Part shown: positions 17,880 through 27,358 of the stretch, in pieces
How the letters are laid out: each line of letters opens with the position of its first letter
Numbering within the stretch: position 1 is the stretch's first letter
From: Pseudomonas putida
GTDB lineage: Bacteria > Pseudomonadota > Gammaproteobacteria > Pseudomonadales > Pseudomonadaceae
Assembly (NCBI RefSeq): GCF_028682395.1
Contig: NZ_JANHLC010000004.1
Span: forward strand, 310,001-374,000
DNA: 64,000 nucleotides
Direction: 5' to 3'
Made by a program: the position numbers and the translations under genes
Notes under the pieces: generated by a model
Database searches by the model: none
What the model saw: only the letters and a program-made list of their open reading frames with translations
What the model was told of the DNA's origin: nothing

Positions 17880-19480
17880 AGCTGCTTGCCGTCCGCCGTC
17901 TGTTGCGCATCCAGCGCGTCGTGATCCGTTATCGCCTCGATGACCTGCTGTTCGCCCTGCCCCTGCCCTGGTTTCTCCTGGCGCTACGCTATGCGTTGCC
18001 CTGGCGCTGGTTCCCCCGCAAGACCCTGGACCTGAGCCGTGGCGCGCGCCTGCGTCTGGCCCTGCAGGACCTGGGGCCGATCTTTATCAAGTTCGGCCAG
18101 TTGCTTTCGACCCGCCGCGACCTGTTGCCCGAAGATATCGCCGACGAGTTGATGCTGCTGCAGGACCGCGTACCGCCGTTCGATTCGCAGCTGGCGGTCG
18201 AGCTGATCGAAGAGCAATTGGGTGCCCGGATCAGTGAGGTATTCAGCCGTTTCGATATTGAGCCGCTGGCCTCCGCCTCCGTCGCCCAGGTCCATGCCGC
18301 GCAACTCAAGAGCGGCGAAGAGGTAGTGGTCAAGGTCGTGCGCCCGGGGCTCAAGCCGGTGATCGCCCAGGACCTCGCCTGGCTGTTCATCCTCGCCCGC
18401 GCCGCCGAACGGTTGTCGGCCGATGCCCGCCTGCTGCACCCGGTGGACGTGGTCCAGGACTACGAAAAAACCATCTACGACGAACTCGACCTGCTGCGCG
18501 AAGCCGCCAATGCCAGCCAGCTCAAGCGCAATTTCGAAGGCTCGCCTCTGCTCTACGTCCCGCAGATCCACTGGGACTGGTGCCGTCCGAAAGTCCTGGT
18601 GATGGAGCGCATCTACGGGATCCAGGTCACCGACCTCGCGACCCTGGCCGACCAGCGCACCGATATGAAGATGCTGGCCGAGCGCGGCGTGGAGATTTTC
18701 TTCACCCAGGTCTTTCGCGACAGTTTCTTCCATGCCGACATGCACCCCGGCAATATTTTCGTCAGTACCGTACAGCCGTGGAGCCCGCAGTACATAGCCA
18801 TCGACTGCGGCATCGTCGGCAGCCTGACGCCCGAGGACCAGGACTACCTGGCCCGCAACCTGTTCGCCTTCTTCAAGCGTGACTATCGCCGTGTGGCCCA
18901 ACTGCATATCGACTCGGGCTGGGTGCCGGCGCAGACCAAGCTCAACGAATTCGAAGCGGCGATCCGCACGGTCTGCGAACCGATCTTCGAGAAGCCGCTC
19001 AAGGATATTTCCTTCGGTCAGGTGCTGATGCGCCTGTTCCAGACCGCCCGGCGCTTCAATATGGAAGTCCAGCCGCAACTGGTGCTGTTGCAAAAGACCC
19101 TGCTCAATATCGAAGGCCTCGGCCGCCAGCTGTACCCGGACCTGGATCTGTGGAACACCGCCCAGCCCTTCCTGGAGCGCTGGATGCGCGAACGCGTCAG
19201 CCCCAAGACTCTGCTGCAGAACCTGCAAGGCCAGGTCGAGCAACTGCCGCACCTGGCCAACATGACCCGCGACCTGCTGGAACGGCTGTCCCAGCCCCAT
19301 GCCGCCGATCCACCGCCGCCCTGGCACCGCCGCAAGGACGACTGGTTCCTGCGGTTGCTCGGTGCGGTCCATCTGGGGGCCGGCGCCGTCCTGCTTGCCG
19401 GGGGGCCGCTGACGACCATCGGTCATTGGCCCGCGGGTATCCTGCTGGCGGTAGGCCTGTATCTGGTCGTGCGCCGATAG
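17876..19480 (+). CDS. ubiB: ubiquinone biosynthesis ATPase/kinase-like protein UbiB
   Basis: The 534-residue ABC1/ADCK family protein carries the KxGQ motif in [16 protein letters not shown], the Ala-rich loop [11 protein letters not shown], the Lys in VVVKVVRPG and metal ligands near [11 protein letters not shown] and AIDCGIVG. Two membrane helices end the protein ([18 protein letters not shown] and [13 protein letters not shown]). The family drives ubiquinone synthesis, probably by extracting lipid precursors. It overlaps ubiJ by 4 bases. Confidence 0.98.
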   Translation: MKLLAVRRLLRIQRVVIRYRLDDLLFALPLPWFLLALRYALPWRWFPRKTLDLSRGARLRLALQDLGPIFIKFGQLLSTRRDLLPEDIADELMLLQDRVPPFDSQLAVELIEEQLGARISEVFSRFDIEPLASASVAQVHAAQLKSGEEVVVKVVRPGLKPVIAQDLAWLFILARAAERLSADARLLHPVDVVQDYEKTIYDELDLLREAANASQLKRNFEGSPLLYVPQIHWDWCRPKVLVMERIYGIQVTDLATLADQRTDMKMLAERGVEIFFTQVFRDSFFHADMHPGNIFVSTVQPWSPQYIAIDCGIVGSLTPEDQDYLARNLFAFFKRDYRRVAQLHIDSGWVPAQTKLNEFEAAIRTVCEPIFEKPLKDISFGQVLMRLFQTARRFNMEVQPQLVLLQKTLLNIEGLGRQLYPDLDLWNTAQPFLERWMRERVSPKTLLQNLQGQVEQLPHLANMTRDLLERLSQPHAADPPPPWHRRKDDWFLRLLGAVHLGAGAVLLAGGPLTTIGHWPAGILLAVGLYLVVRR

Positions 19481-19501
19481 CCAGTCGCGCCAGCGACTGG
19501 C
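19480..19501 (+). terminator. hairpin after ubiB
   Basis: GCCAGTCGC (19480-19488) and GCGACTGGC (19493-19501) are perfect 9-base arms with loop GCCA, beginning at the last base of the ubiB stop. The following CAAACTGTTT is only weakly T-rich. It may end the ubi operon or shield its 3' end before hisI. Confidence 0.5.
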
Positions 19502-19558
19502 AAACTGTTTATCCGCCGAGGTGCGACCATAGGGTCGACCCGGTTGTCGGAGTCGAAA

Positions 19559-19951
19559 ATGAAAGACTGGCTGGACGAGATCAAATGGGACAGCGACGGC
19601 CTGGTGCCGGCAATCGCCCAGGACCACAAGACCGGGCGCGTGCTGATGATGGCCTGGATGAACCGCGAGGCGCTTGGCCTCACTGCCACCGAGAATCGAG
19701 CCATCTACTGGTCGCGCTCGCGCGGCAAACTGTGGCGCAAGGGCGAAGAGTCCGGACACGTGCAGAAATTGCATGAAATGCGCCTGGACTGTGACGGCGA
19801 CGTTATCATCCTGATGGTCGAGCAGATCGGCGATATTGCCTGCCACACCGGCCGCCAGAGCTGCTTCTATCGCGTCTACGAAAACGGTGACTGGAAGACC
19901 GTCGACCCGGTGCTCAAGGATCCGCACGCGATCTACTCGGCAGGACACTGA
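19559..19951 (+). CDS. hisI: phosphoribosyl-AMP cyclohydrolase HisI
   Basis: The 130-residue enzyme starts at ATG 19559 ([20 protein letters not shown]), with GGAG seven bases upstream. It opens the adenine ring in the third step of histidine synthesis. Family motifs include [27 protein letters not shown], the metal-binding LDCDGDVI and [10 protein letters not shown]. HisI and HisE are separate genes here, unlike the fused HisIE of enterics; hisE starts two bases later. Confidence 0.97.
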   Translation: MKDWLDEIKWDSDGLVPAIAQDHKTGRVLMMAWMNREALGLTATENRAIYWSRSRGKLWRKGEESGHVQKLHEMRLDCDGDVIILMVEQIGDIACHTGRQSCFYRVYENGDWKTVDPVLKDPHAIYSAGH

Positions 19952-19953
19952 AC

Positions 19954-20286
19954 ATGAATGACACACTCAATCGGCTGGCCCAGGTGCTCGAAGAGCGCAA
20001 GGGCGCGGCGGCCGATAGCTCCTATGTGGCGAGCCTGTACCACAAGGGCCTGAACAAGATTCTGGAGAAGGTCGGCGAAGAGTCGGTCGAAACCATCATC
20101 GCCGCCAAGGATGCGGTCGCCAGCGGCGATTGCAGCGACGTGATCTACGAAACCGCCGATTTGTGGTTCCACACTATGGTCATGCTCGCTCAACTGGGGC
20201 AGCATCCGCAGGCCGTGCTGGACGAGCTGGACCGCCGCTTTGGTTTGTCCGGGCATACCGAAAAGGCTTCGCGGCCAGGCGCCTAA
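19954..20286 (+). CDS. hisE: phosphoribosyl-ATP pyrophosphatase HisE
   Basis: This 110-residue MazG-fold enzyme ([20 protein letters not shown]) carries [20 protein letters not shown], with the acidic cluster typical of all-alpha NTP pyrophosphatases. It removes pyrophosphate from phosphoribosyl-ATP, the step before HisI. It is two bases downstream of hisI and 27 bases upstream of tatA. Confidence 0.97.
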   Translation: MNDTLNRLAQVLEERKGAAADSSYVASLYHKGLNKILEKVGEESVETIIAAKDAVASGDCSDVIYETADLWFHTMVMLAQLGQHPQAVLDELDRRFGLSGHTEKASRPGA

Positions 20287-20313
20287 CCCTTTCCCAATAA
20301 GAGGAGCAGCAAG

Positions 20314-20592
20314 ATGGGCATTTTTGACTGGAAACACTGGATCGTCATTCTGGTGGTCGTGGTACTGGTGTTCGGCACCAAGAAACTGAAAAACCTGGGC
20401 ACCGATGTCGGTGAATCGATCAAGGGCTTTCGCAAGGCCATGAACGACGACGAGAAGCCTGCCGACCCGAGCGCTTCGACCCCGCCGCCAGCCGCTTCCG
20501 TCACGCCGGTCCAGCCGCAGGCCAGCGCACAGCCGCAGACCATCGACGTGCAGGCCCAGAAAGTCGAAGAGCCAATCCGCAAAGACTCGTGA
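20314..20592 (+). CDS. tatA: Tat translocase subunit TatA
   Basis: The 92-residue protein has one N-terminal membrane helix ([17 protein letters not shown]), the hinge [16 protein letters not shown] and an amphipathic helix, followed by a Pro/Ala/Gln-rich tail. TatA oligomers form the variable channel for folded proteins with twin-arginine signals. RBS AGAGGAG precedes the ATG. LaoB at 62505 in this window is a predicted Tat substrate. Confidence 0.97.
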   Translation: MGIFDWKHWIVILVVVVLVFGTKKLKNLGTDVGESIKGFRKAMNDDEKPADPSASTPPPAASVTPVQPQASAQPQTIDVQAQKVEEPIRKDS

Positions 20593-20602
20593 GCACTGCC
20601 CC

Positions 20603-21034
20603 ATGTTCGGTATCAGCTTCAGTGAACTGCTTCTTGTCGGCCTCGTCGCCCTGCTGGTGCTCGGCCCCGAGCGCCTGCCCGGTGCAGCGCGTACCGCGGG
20701 CCTGTGGGTCGGTCGGCTGAAACGCAGTTTCAACGCGATCAAGCAGGAAGTGGAGCGCGAAATCGGCGCTGACGAGATCCGTCGGCAGTTGCACAACGAG
20801 CACATCCTGTCGCTGGAGCAGGAGGCCCGCAAGATCCTCGCGCCGACCCAGCAGACACCGTCGACTTTCGAACCTGGCACCACGGCCCCCGAGCCACTGG
20901 CTGGCGCCGTGCCGTCCGATGCCGCCGCCAGCCCGGCCGCGCCAACGCCGGCGACTGCGCCCGCCACAACGCCGGAATCCCAGCCGAGCACTCCGGCTCC
21001 CCACGACCCTACACTGCCGCCGCGAGCCCCATGA
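20603..21034 (+). CDS. tatB: Tat translocase subunit TatB
   Basis: The 143-residue protein ([20 protein letters not shown]) has the single membrane helix, the [13 protein letters not shown] hinge and the long amphipathic helix of TatB, then a Pro/Ala/Thr-rich tail. TatB with TatC is the receptor for twin-arginine signals. It overlaps tatC by 4 bases. Confidence 0.97.
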   Translation: MFGISFSELLLVGLVALLVLGPERLPGAARTAGLWVGRLKRSFNAIKQEVEREIGADEIRRQLHNEHILSLEQEARKILAPTQQTPSTFEPGTTAPEPLAGAVPSDAAASPAAPTPATAPATTPESQPSTPAPHDPTLPPRAP

Positions 21035-21822
21035 GCGATATTCCGGAAAACGACCAGCACATGCCACTGGTCTCGCACCTGACCGAGCTGCGCACCCGCC
21101 TGCTGCGCTGCGTTGCAGCGATCTTCGTGATCTTCGCCGGGTTGTTCGCCTTTACCCAGCAGATCTACACCATCGTCTCCACGCCGCTGCGCGAGTACTT
21201 GCCGGTGGGCGCGACCATGATCGCCACCGACGTCGCCTCGCCGTTTCTCACGCCGCTGAAACTGACCATGATGGTGTCGCTGTTCCTGGCGATCCCGGTG
21301 ATCCTGCACCAGATCTGGGGCTTTATCGCCCCCGGCCTCTACAAGCACGAGAAGCGCATCGCGGTGCCGCTGCTGGTCTCCAGCATCCTGCTGTTCTACA
21401 CCGGCATGGCCTTTGCCTATTTCCTGGTGTTCCCGTTGATCTTCAAGTTCTTCGCCGCGGCCACCCCAGCCGGCGTCGAAATGATGACTGACATCACCAG
21501 CTACCTCGACTTCGTGATGACGCTGTTCTTTGCCTTCGGCGTGGCATTCGAGATCCCGGTGGCGGTGGTGCTGCTGGTCTGGATTGGCGTAGTCAACGTG
21601 CAGTACCTCAAGAAGATCCGCCCGTACGTGATCATCGGCTGCTTCGTGGTCGGCATGATCCTGACTCCGCCGGACATCTTCTCCCAGACCCTGCTGGCCA
21701 TCCCGATGTGGCTGCTGTTCGAGATCGGTATCCTGTTCGGTAGCCTGATCAGCAAACGCGGCGACCACCCGGATGATCAACCGGTCGACAGCGACGCCCA
21801 GCCGCCAGCCCCCCTCGCGTGA
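21031..21822 (+). CDS. tatC: Tat translocase subunit TatC
   Basis: The 263-residue polytopic membrane protein has six predicted helices and family motifs [12 protein letters not shown] near the N-terminus, [20 protein letters not shown] and [11 protein letters not shown]. TatC recognises the twin-arginine motif. The stop overlaps the GTG start of rsmE (GTGA). Confidence 0.98.
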   Translation: MSDIPENDQHMPLVSHLTELRTRLLRCVAAIFVIFAGLFAFTQQIYTIVSTPLREYLPVGATMIATDVASPFLTPLKLTMMVSLFLAIPVILHQIWGFIAPGLYKHEKRIAVPLLVSSILLFYTGMAFAYFLVFPLIFKFFAAATPAGVEMMTDITSYLDFVMTLFFAFGVAFEIPVAVVLLVWIGVVNVQYLKKIRPYVIIGCFVVGMILTPPDIFSQTLLAIPMWLLFEIGILFGSLISKRGDHPDDQPVDSDAQPPAPLA

Positions 21823-22526
21823 ACCTGCTACTGCTCGAAGAGGCCGACTTCATCGCGGCCGATCGCGTGATCCTGCGCGACCGGCGCCTGGTGCATATGC
21901 AGGAAGTCCACCGCGCCGAAGCCGGGGACAGCCTGCGCGTCGGACGCATCAATGGCCTGCTGGGCAGCGCCGAGCTCCTGCGCCTGGACAGCCATGAAGC
22001 CGAGCTGCGTGTCAGCTTCGATCGCCCGCCCGTGGCCAAGCTCCCCCTGACCCTGGTCCTGGCCCTACCACGCCCGAAAATGCTGCGCCGTATCTTCCAG
22101 ACCGTCGCCACGCTGGGTGTGCCCCGGCTGGTGCTGGTCAACAGCTACCGGGTGGAAAAAAGCTTCTGGCAAACGCCCTTCCTGGAACCGGCGGCCATTC
22201 GCGAGCAGTTGATCCTCGGCCTTGAGCAGGCCCGCGACAGCGTGCTGCCCGAAGTCGTGATCGAAAAGCGCTTCAAGCCCTTTGTCGAGGATCGGCTGCC
22301 GGCCATGGTCGAAGGCACCCTCGGCCTGGTCGGTCACCCCGGCGACTATCCAGGCTGCCCCCGCGGCCTGGATCAGCCCGTAACCCTGGCCATCGGCCCG
22401 GAAGGCGGCTGGATCCCCTACGAGGTCGACCTGCTCGCCAAGGCCGGGCTGCAACCGGTGCAACTGGGCGAACGCATCCTTCGGGTCGAAACCGCGGTCA
22501 CCGCACTCATTGCAAGACTATTCTAA
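21819..22526 (+). CDS. rsmE: 16S rRNA m3U1498 methyltransferase RsmE
   Basis: The 235-residue SPOUT methyltransferase starts at GTG 21819 ([20 protein letters not shown]). An N-terminal PUA-like domain precedes the knotted catalytic domain with [36 protein letters not shown] and [11 protein letters not shown], the SAM-binding knot. It methylates U1498 of 16S rRNA. It is the last gene of the tat run; a sigma-28 promoter for the next gene begins 9 bases after its stop. Confidence 0.96.
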   Translation: MNLLLLEEADFIAADRVILRDRRLVHMQEVHRAEAGDSLRVGRINGLLGSAELLRLDSHEAELRVSFDRPPVAKLPLTLVLALPRPKMLRRIFQTVATLGVPRLVLVNSYRVEKSFWQTPFLEPAAIREQLILGLEQARDSVLPEVVIEKRFKPFVEDRLPAMVEGTLGLVGHPGDYPGCPRGLDQPVTLAIGPEGGWIPYEVDLLAKAGLQPVQLGERILRVETAVTALIARLF

Positions 22527-22534
22527 TTGATACC

Positions 22535-22561
22535 TTAAGTTTCAAGACTCCAAGCCGATGG
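22535..22561 (+). promoter_or_regulatory. sigma-28 (FliA) promoter of the chemoreceptor gene
   Basis: TTAAGTTT (22535-22542), exactly 11 bases, then GCCGATGG (22554-22561) match the FliA consensus TAAAGTTT-N11-GCCGATAA at 13 of 16 positions. It lies 64 bases before the chemoreceptor ATG, as expected for a flagellar class gene. Confidence 0.78.
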
Positions 22562-22625
22562 TCTGGTGCAAGTGGCGAAATTGCCCGCACGTCCGCGCCT
22601 GTCCGTTTTAGGAGTCCCCCCTCTC

Positions 22626-24542
22626 ATGTACCGCTGGTTAGCCAAAAGCCTAGGCAACGTTAGCGTCAATCTGAAACTCGGTATCGGCTTCAGCCTGGTG
22701 CTGTTACTGACCCTTCTGATCACGCTGACCGGTTGGCTGGGCCTGAACGCGGTCACTTCCCGGGGTGACAAGCTGGGCACCATCTCCAGCCTCAACGAGC
22801 TGACCAAGGACCTGCGGATTTCGCGCCTTGATTACGAAATGCACACCAGCGAACAAAGCATTGGCGCGGTCGGCGACCTGCTCGACAAACTCGACAATAG
22901 CCTGCAGGCCGCCCGCAAGCAGCTGACACACCCCGACAGCCTGGCCAAACTCGACCAACAAGTGGCGGCCATTGCCGAATATCGCCGGGCATTTGCCAAC
23001 CTGCAGCGCGCCATGAAGAGCCGCGAAGCAGCCAGAAGCAATCTGATCGCCAGTGCCGAAAATGCCGTGGCACGGGTGGCAGAGGTCGAAGCGGCCCTGC
23101 TGCAAAGCGACAATCTTAGCCAGTACAACAGCGTGATCGAATTGAGCAAGTTGGTACAACTGGCCCGCTTTCAGGTGCGCGGGTACACCTTCAGCGGTAA
23201 GTCGGAGGCCGAGCAGCCCGCGCTGCAAGCCATCGACAACGCCCTGAACAATCTCGAGACACTGCCGAACCGTATCCCCACGCAGCATCTGGCCAACCTG
23301 CGCCAGGCCAGCGACTCGCTCAAGGAATACCGTAGCGCAGTCGGGGCCTTCAGCGGTGCCTTGAACGACACGGCGGCCACGCTCAAGCATATGGCCGAGC
23401 AAGGTGGCCTGTTGCTTGATCTGAGCAAGCAACTGACGGCCGAGCAGACCGCACTGCGTGATAGCGAATCGGCGCAGGCCAAAAGCTCGCTGGGCTTTGC
23501 CGCCCTGCTGGCCACGCTCTTCGGCGTGGTCGCTGCCTGGTCCATTACCCAGCAGATCGTCAACCCGCTGCGCCAGACCCTGGCCGTGGTCGAACGGGTC
23601 GCCTCGGGCGATCTGAGCCACGACCTGAACATCGAGCGACGCGACGAACTGGGCCAGTTGCAACAGGCCATGCAGCGCATGACCGTCAGCCTGCGTCAGT
23701 TGATCGGCGGGATCAGCGATGGGGTCACCCAGATCGCCAGCGCCGCCGAGGAACTCTCCGCCGTCACCGAGCAGACCAGCGCCGGCGTCAACAGTCAGAA
23801 GGTCGAGACCGACCAGGTCGCCACGGCCATGAACGAAATGACGGCCACCGTGCAGGAAGTCGCGCGTAACGCCGAAGAGGCCTCCGAGGCGGCGGTCGCG
23901 GCCGATCAGCAAGCCCATGAAGGCGACCGCGTCGTGGGCCAGGCCATTGCCCAGATCGAACGCCTGGCAGCGGAAGTCGGCCACTCCACCGAAGCCATGA
24001 GCCATCTCAAGCAGGAAAGCGACAAGATCGGCAGCGTGCTCGATGTCATCAAGTCGGTGGCCCAGCAGACCAACCTGCTGGCGCTCAACGCGGCCATCGA
24101 AGCGGCACGCGCCGGTGAGGCCGGCCGAGGCTTTGCCGTGGTGGCCGACGAGGTCCGCAGCCTGGCCCAGCGCACCCAGAAGTCCACGGAAGAAATCGAG
24201 GAGCTGATTGTCGGCCTGCAGAGCGGTACTCAGCAGGTGTCCACGATCATGGACAACAGCCGTACCCTGACCCAAAGCAGCGTCGAGCTGACCCGCAGCG
24301 CCGGCACCTCACTGGCGAGCATCACCCAGACCGTCTCGGCGATCCAGGCGATGAACCAGCAGATTGCCGCAGCCGCCGAGCAACAGAGCGCCGTCGCGGA
24401 AGAGATCAACCGCAGCGTGCTGAATGTGCGTGATGTGTCCGAACAGACCGCCGCCGCCAGCGAAGAGACCGCCGCGTCCAGCATCGAGCTGGCACGGCTG
24501 GGTACTCACCTGCAAACCCTGGTCACTCGCTTCAAGCTTTAA
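22626..24542 (+). CDS. methyl-accepting chemotaxis protein with helical bimodular sensor
   Basis: This 638-residue chemoreceptor starts at ATG 22626 ([20 protein letters not shown]) with TAGGAG upstream. A membrane helix at about 19-40 is followed by an all-helical periplasmic domain of about 240 residues with regular heptad character, as in the HBM class. A second helix ([21 protein letters not shown]), HAMP, and the signalling hairpin ([20 protein letters not shown]) follow, ending VTRFKL. HBM receptors such as P. putida McpS bind TCA-cycle acids; the ligand here is not known. Expression is probably FliA-driven. Confidence 0.93.
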   Translation: MYRWLAKSLGNVSVNLKLGIGFSLVLLLTLLITLTGWLGLNAVTSRGDKLGTISSLNELTKDLRISRLDYEMHTSEQSIGAVGDLLDKLDNSLQAARKQLTHPDSLAKLDQQVAAIAEYRRAFANLQRAMKSREAARSNLIASAENAVARVAEVEAALLQSDNLSQYNSVIELSKLVQLARFQVRGYTFSGKSEAEQPALQAIDNALNNLETLPNRIPTQHLANLRQASDSLKEYRSAVGAFSGALNDTAATLKHMAEQGGLLLDLSKQLTAEQTALRDSESAQAKSSLGFAALLATLFGVVAAWSITQQIVNPLRQTLAVVERVASGDLSHDLNIERRDELGQLQQAMQRMTVSLRQLIGGISDGVTQIASAAEELSAVTEQTSAGVNSQKVETDQVATAMNEMTATVQEVARNAEEASEAAVAADQQAHEGDRVVGQAIAQIERLAAEVGHSTEAMSHLKQESDKIGSVLDVIKSVAQQTNLLALNAAIEAARAGEAGRGFAVVADEVRSLAQRTQKSTEEIEELIVGLQSGTQQVSTIMDNSRTLTQSSVELTRSAGTSLASITQTVSAIQAMNQQIAAAAEQQSAVAEEINRSVLNVRDVSEQTAAASEETAASSIELARLGTHLQTLVTRFKL

Positions 24543-24606
24543 GGGGACCACAAAGCTGCAGGCGGCCAGCCAAAAGCTCGCCGCGTGCAGCCTGAGAACT
24601 ACCGCT

Positions 24607-25350
24607 TTAGAGCACTTGCCTGAGGAAGGCCTGGGCTCGTGGATCCTTGGGAGCGGCGAAGAATGCTTCGGGCGGCGAGTCTTCCAGTAGCTTGCCGTGA
24701 TCGAAAAACAGCACCCGATCCGCCACTTCCCGGGCAAAGCCCATTTCGTGGGTCACGCAGACCATGGTCATGCCTTCCAGCGCCAGGGTCTTCATGACAT
24801 CCAGCACTTCACCGACCATTTCCGGGTCAAGCGCCGAAGTCGGCTCGTCGAACAACATGACCTTCGGATCCATGGCCAGTGCACGGGCAATCGCCACGCG
24901 TTGTTGCTGACCACCGGACAGGCGTGACGGAAACTCATTAGCCTTCTGGCCGATCCCGACCTTTTCCAGCAGCGCCAGGGCCTTGGCCTCGCGCTCGCGC
25001 TTGTTGCGCTTGCGCACCACTTTCTGCGCCAGGCACAGGTTTTCCAGCACGGTCATATGCGGGAACAGGTTGAAGTGCTGGAACACCATGCCCACTTCAC
25101 GCCGATAGGCGTTGATATCGGTCTTGGGGTGCGCCAGGTCCAGGCCGTCGATGCTCACCGAACCGGCATCGAACTCTTCCAGGCCATTGAGGCAGCGCAG
25201 GAAGGTCGACTTGCCCGAGCCGGACGGGCCGATCACCACCAACACTTCACCCTTGGCCACCTGGGTGCTGACGTTATCCACCGCGCGAACCACTTGCCCA
25301 CGGGTATCGAAGATTTTTACCAGGTCGCGGACTTCAATCACTTTGCGCAA
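24607..25350 (-). CDS. polar amino acid ABC transporter, ATP-binding subunit
   Basis: The 247-residue ATPase has Walker [11 protein letters not shown]-loop in [15 protein letters not shown], signature [15 protein letters not shown], Walker [16 protein letters not shown] and the switch His in [16 protein letters not shown]. It resembles GlnQ/HisP-type subunits of the polar amino acid uptake family. It overlaps the permease gene by 17 bases and is the last gene of a three-gene operon. Confidence 0.95.
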   Translation of the reverse strand: MRKVIEVRDLVKIFDTRGQVVRAVDNVSTQVAKGEVLVVIGPSGSGKSTFLRCLNGLEEFDAGSVSIDGLDLAHPKTDINAYRREVGMVFQHFNLFPHMTVLENLCLAQKVVRKRNKREREAKALALLEKVGIGQKANEFPSRLSGGQQQRVAIARALAMDPKVMLFDEPTSALDPEMVGEVLDVMKTLALEGMTMVCVTHEMGFAREVADRVLFFDHGKLLEDSPPEAFFAAPKDPRAQAFLRQVL

Positions 25351-26296
25351 GCCTCCGCTCTAGCCGGCTGGCGATTTTCGACAGCGGCAGGTTGATCATC
25401 AAATACAGGGCCGCCACGCAAAACAGGATCTCGAACGGCGAGAACGAGGTGGTAATCACCTCACGCCCACTCTTGAGCAACTCGGTAATGGCAATGACCG
25501 ACACCAGGGAGGTGTCCTTGACCAGGCTGATAAATTGCCCGGCCAGCGGTGGCAGCACGCGCTTGAACGCCTGCGGCAGCACCACATGGCGCATCGACTG
25601 GCCAGCGCTCAGGCCCAGGGAACGCGCAGCCTCGCCCTGGCCACGGGCAATCGACTGCACCCCAGCCCGAACGATCTCGGCGACATAGGCGCCGGTGAAC
25701 AACGACAGCGCGGCGATCCCGGCAAACTCCCGGGACAGGTTGAGCACCGTGCCGATAAAGAAATAGAAAATAAAGATCTGCACCAGCAGCGGCGTACCGC
25801 GCACCAGTTCGACATAGATCGTCGAGAGGTCGCGCAGGGTCGGGTTGCTGGAGAGCCGGCACAAACCGGTAAACAGCCCGATCACCAGGCCAAGCACACC
25901 GGAGACCAGCGAGAGCCACAGCGTGGTCCACAGGCCCCATAGCAGCGGCCCAGCCGCCCAATGACGGGTGACGCCAACCACATCCCCTTCAGCCACATCG
26001 TCGCCCTGGGCGACCAGCAGGCTGCTCTCGTCGACATTGAGGTGCTGCTCGTCACCGGCATCGTTGCGCAGGATCACTTCGGCCTGGCCGCCCTTGCGCA
26101 CGATCTCGCTGACGATGGAAATATCGGCGGCGCGCTGGGGCTCTTCCGCCTGATAGGCGAAATACTGCGGCACCCGGTTCCAACGCCATTCGTAGGACAT
26201 CAGTGACGTGGCGTAATACAACGCGCCCGCCAGGCCGACCAGCACCAGCACGGTCAGCACGTGCCAGGGCCATTGGGCTTTTCTTTGCTTGATCAA
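25334..26296 (-). CDS. polar amino acid ABC transporter, permease subunit
   Basis: The 320-residue permease is best started at TTG 26296 ([20 protein letters not shown]), preceded by GGAAG at 7 bases; a longer frame to 26329 lacks a binding site. An N-terminal membrane helix and a periplasmic segment of about 80 residues precede the HisM/GlnP-type core. The EAA loop is [20 protein letters not shown]. Only one permease is encoded, so it probably works as a homodimer. Substrate unknown. Confidence 0.92.
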   Translation of the reverse strand: MIKQRKAQWPWHVLTVLVLVGLAGALYYATSLMSYEWRWNRVPQYFAYQAEEPQRAADISIVSEIVRKGGQAEVILRNDAGDEQHLNVDESSLLVAQGDDVAEGDVVGVTRHWAAGPLLWGLWTTLWLSLVSGVLGLVIGLFTGLCRLSSNPTLRDLSTIYVELVRGTPLLVQIFIFYFFIGTVLNLSREFAGIAALSLFTGAYVAEIVRAGVQSIARGQGEAARSLGLSAGQSMRHVVLPQAFKRVLPPLAGQFISLVKDTSLVSVIAITELLKSGREVITTSFSPFEILFCVAALYLMINLPLSKIASRLERRLAQSD

Positions 26297-26326
26297 TTTG
26301 CAGCTTCCGTAGGGGCCATTAACACG

Positions 26327-26372
26327 CAATCGCGAGCCGGCTCGCTCCTACCGCAGGCAGGAGCGAGGCTCG
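26327..26372. repeat. REP-type palindrome in the ABC transporter operon
   Basis: The element contains CGAGCC (26333-26338) pairing with GGCTCG (26367-26372) and CGCTCCT (26343-26349) pairing with AGGAGCG (26359-26365), around the core GCGAGCCGGCTCGC. This is the pattern of the Pseudomonas REP family, which occurs in extragenic spots. It lies between the binding-protein and permease genes, where REPs often tune relative expression. Confidence 0.75.
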
Positions 26373-26395
26373 ACAACACAGGCCGCAATGGGCGG

Positions 26396-27193
26396 TTATT
26401 CCATATCCTTGAGCCAGGCGGTGTCTTTGAACCACTTGTCATGGATACGATCGTAGGTGCCGTCTTCGTGGATCTGGTGCAGGAAGTTATTGATCCAGTT
26501 GAGGCTGTCGTAGTCGCCTTTCTTCAGGCCGAAGGCCAGCGGCTCGTAGGTGAAAGGCTTGTCGAGGAAGACCAGCTTGCCGTTGCCGACCTTGTTCAAG
26601 GCCACAACGTTGTAAGGCGCGTCATAGATGAAGGCATCGGCCTTACCGTTGACCACGTCGAGCACGGCTTCCTGCTCATTGTCGTAACCGTGGTACTTGG
26701 CCTTGGCGATCAGCTTCTTGGCGACCATTTCACCGGTCGTGCCCAGCTTGGAGGTGATGCGATAGTCAGCGCTGTTCAGGTCCTTATAGGAAGTGACCTT
26801 GCCTTCGAGCTCCTTGCGAATCAGCAGGGTCTGGCCAACCACGATAAAGGGGTCGCTGAAGTTCAGGCGCAGATTGCGTTCCTGGGTCAGGGTCATGCCG
26901 CTGCCGATCATGTCGAACTTGCCGGTCAGGAAGGCCGGGATAATGCCGTCGTAGGCGGTAGAGACCAGCTCCAGCTTGACGCCCATGGCCTTGGCCATGG
27001 CTTTGAGCAGGTCGACTTCAAAGCCGATGATCTCGCCGCGCTTGTTGGTCATTTCAAATGGCATGTAAGTCGGGTCCATGCCGACCTTGAAGGTGCCGCG
27101 CTTGACCGCGTCGTCGATGGCGCCCGCCTGTGCCGCAGTCACTGCAACCAGTGCCGAAACCCCGAGCAGCAGTCGCGAAAGATACTTCTTCAT
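26396..27193 (-). CDS. polar amino acid ABC transporter, periplasmic binding protein
   Basis: The 265-residue protein starts at ATG 27193 (MKKYLSRLLLGVSALVAVTA), with a Sec signal peptide cleaved after AQA. The mature part is a family 3 solute-binding protein: FKVGMDPTYMPFEMTNKRGE, IGFEVDLLKAMAKAMG, the ligand-contact segment GSGMTLTQERNLRLNFSDPF and SKLGTTGEMVAKK. These are typical of amino acid binding proteins; the specific amino acid cannot be told. It is first in the operon, with the REP and permease following. Confidence 0.95.
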   Translation of the reverse strand: MKKYLSRLLLGVSALVAVTAAQAGAIDDAVKRGTFKVGMDPTYMPFEMTNKRGEIIGFEVDLLKAMAKAMGVKLELVSTAYDGIIPAFLTGKFDMIGSGMTLTQERNLRLNFSDPFIVVGQTLLIRKELEGKVTSYKDLNSADYRITSKLGTTGEMVAKKLIAKAKYHGYDNEQEAVLDVVNGKADAFIYDAPYNVVALNKVGNGKLVFLDKPFTYEPLAFGLKKGDYDSLNWINNFLHQIHEDGTYDRIHDKWFKDTAWLKDME

Positions 27194-27258
27194 CCCCAAT
27201 CCCCTGAACTGATTTTATTTTCATCCGGGCGCCAGTCGGCGCACCTGTTCGGGGAGCG

Positions 27259-27286
27259 ATGCTAACGCACTCGGGAGGTAGTACAA
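27259..27286 (-). promoter_or_regulatory. possible sigma-70 promoter of the amino acid ABC operon
   Basis: On the minus strand TTGTAC (27286-27281), a 16-base spacer and TAGCAT (27264-27259) give about 4 of 6 matches at each box, roughly 65 bases before the binding-protein ATG. Confidence 0.35.
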
Positions 27287-27323
27287 GGGTTTTACGACAG
27301 AATAATTACCGCCAGGCCAAGCA

Positions 27324-27355
27324 AAACGGCCTTGAGTCTGCACCCAAGGCCGTTT
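27324..27355 (-). terminator. rho-independent terminator of opgGH
   Basis: AAACGGCCTTG (27324-27334) and CAAGGCCGTTT (27345-27355) are perfect 11-base complements. On the minus strand the stem is followed by TTGC after its T run, 4 bases after the opgH stop. The stem is symmetrical enough to act on either strand. Confidence 0.85.
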
Positions 27356-27358
27356 CGT

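Noticed and set aside
17984-19966. 660-codon frame antisense to ubiB and hisI
   Set aside because: The opposite strand holds certain genes with all catalytic motifs; this frame is a by-product of codon bias.
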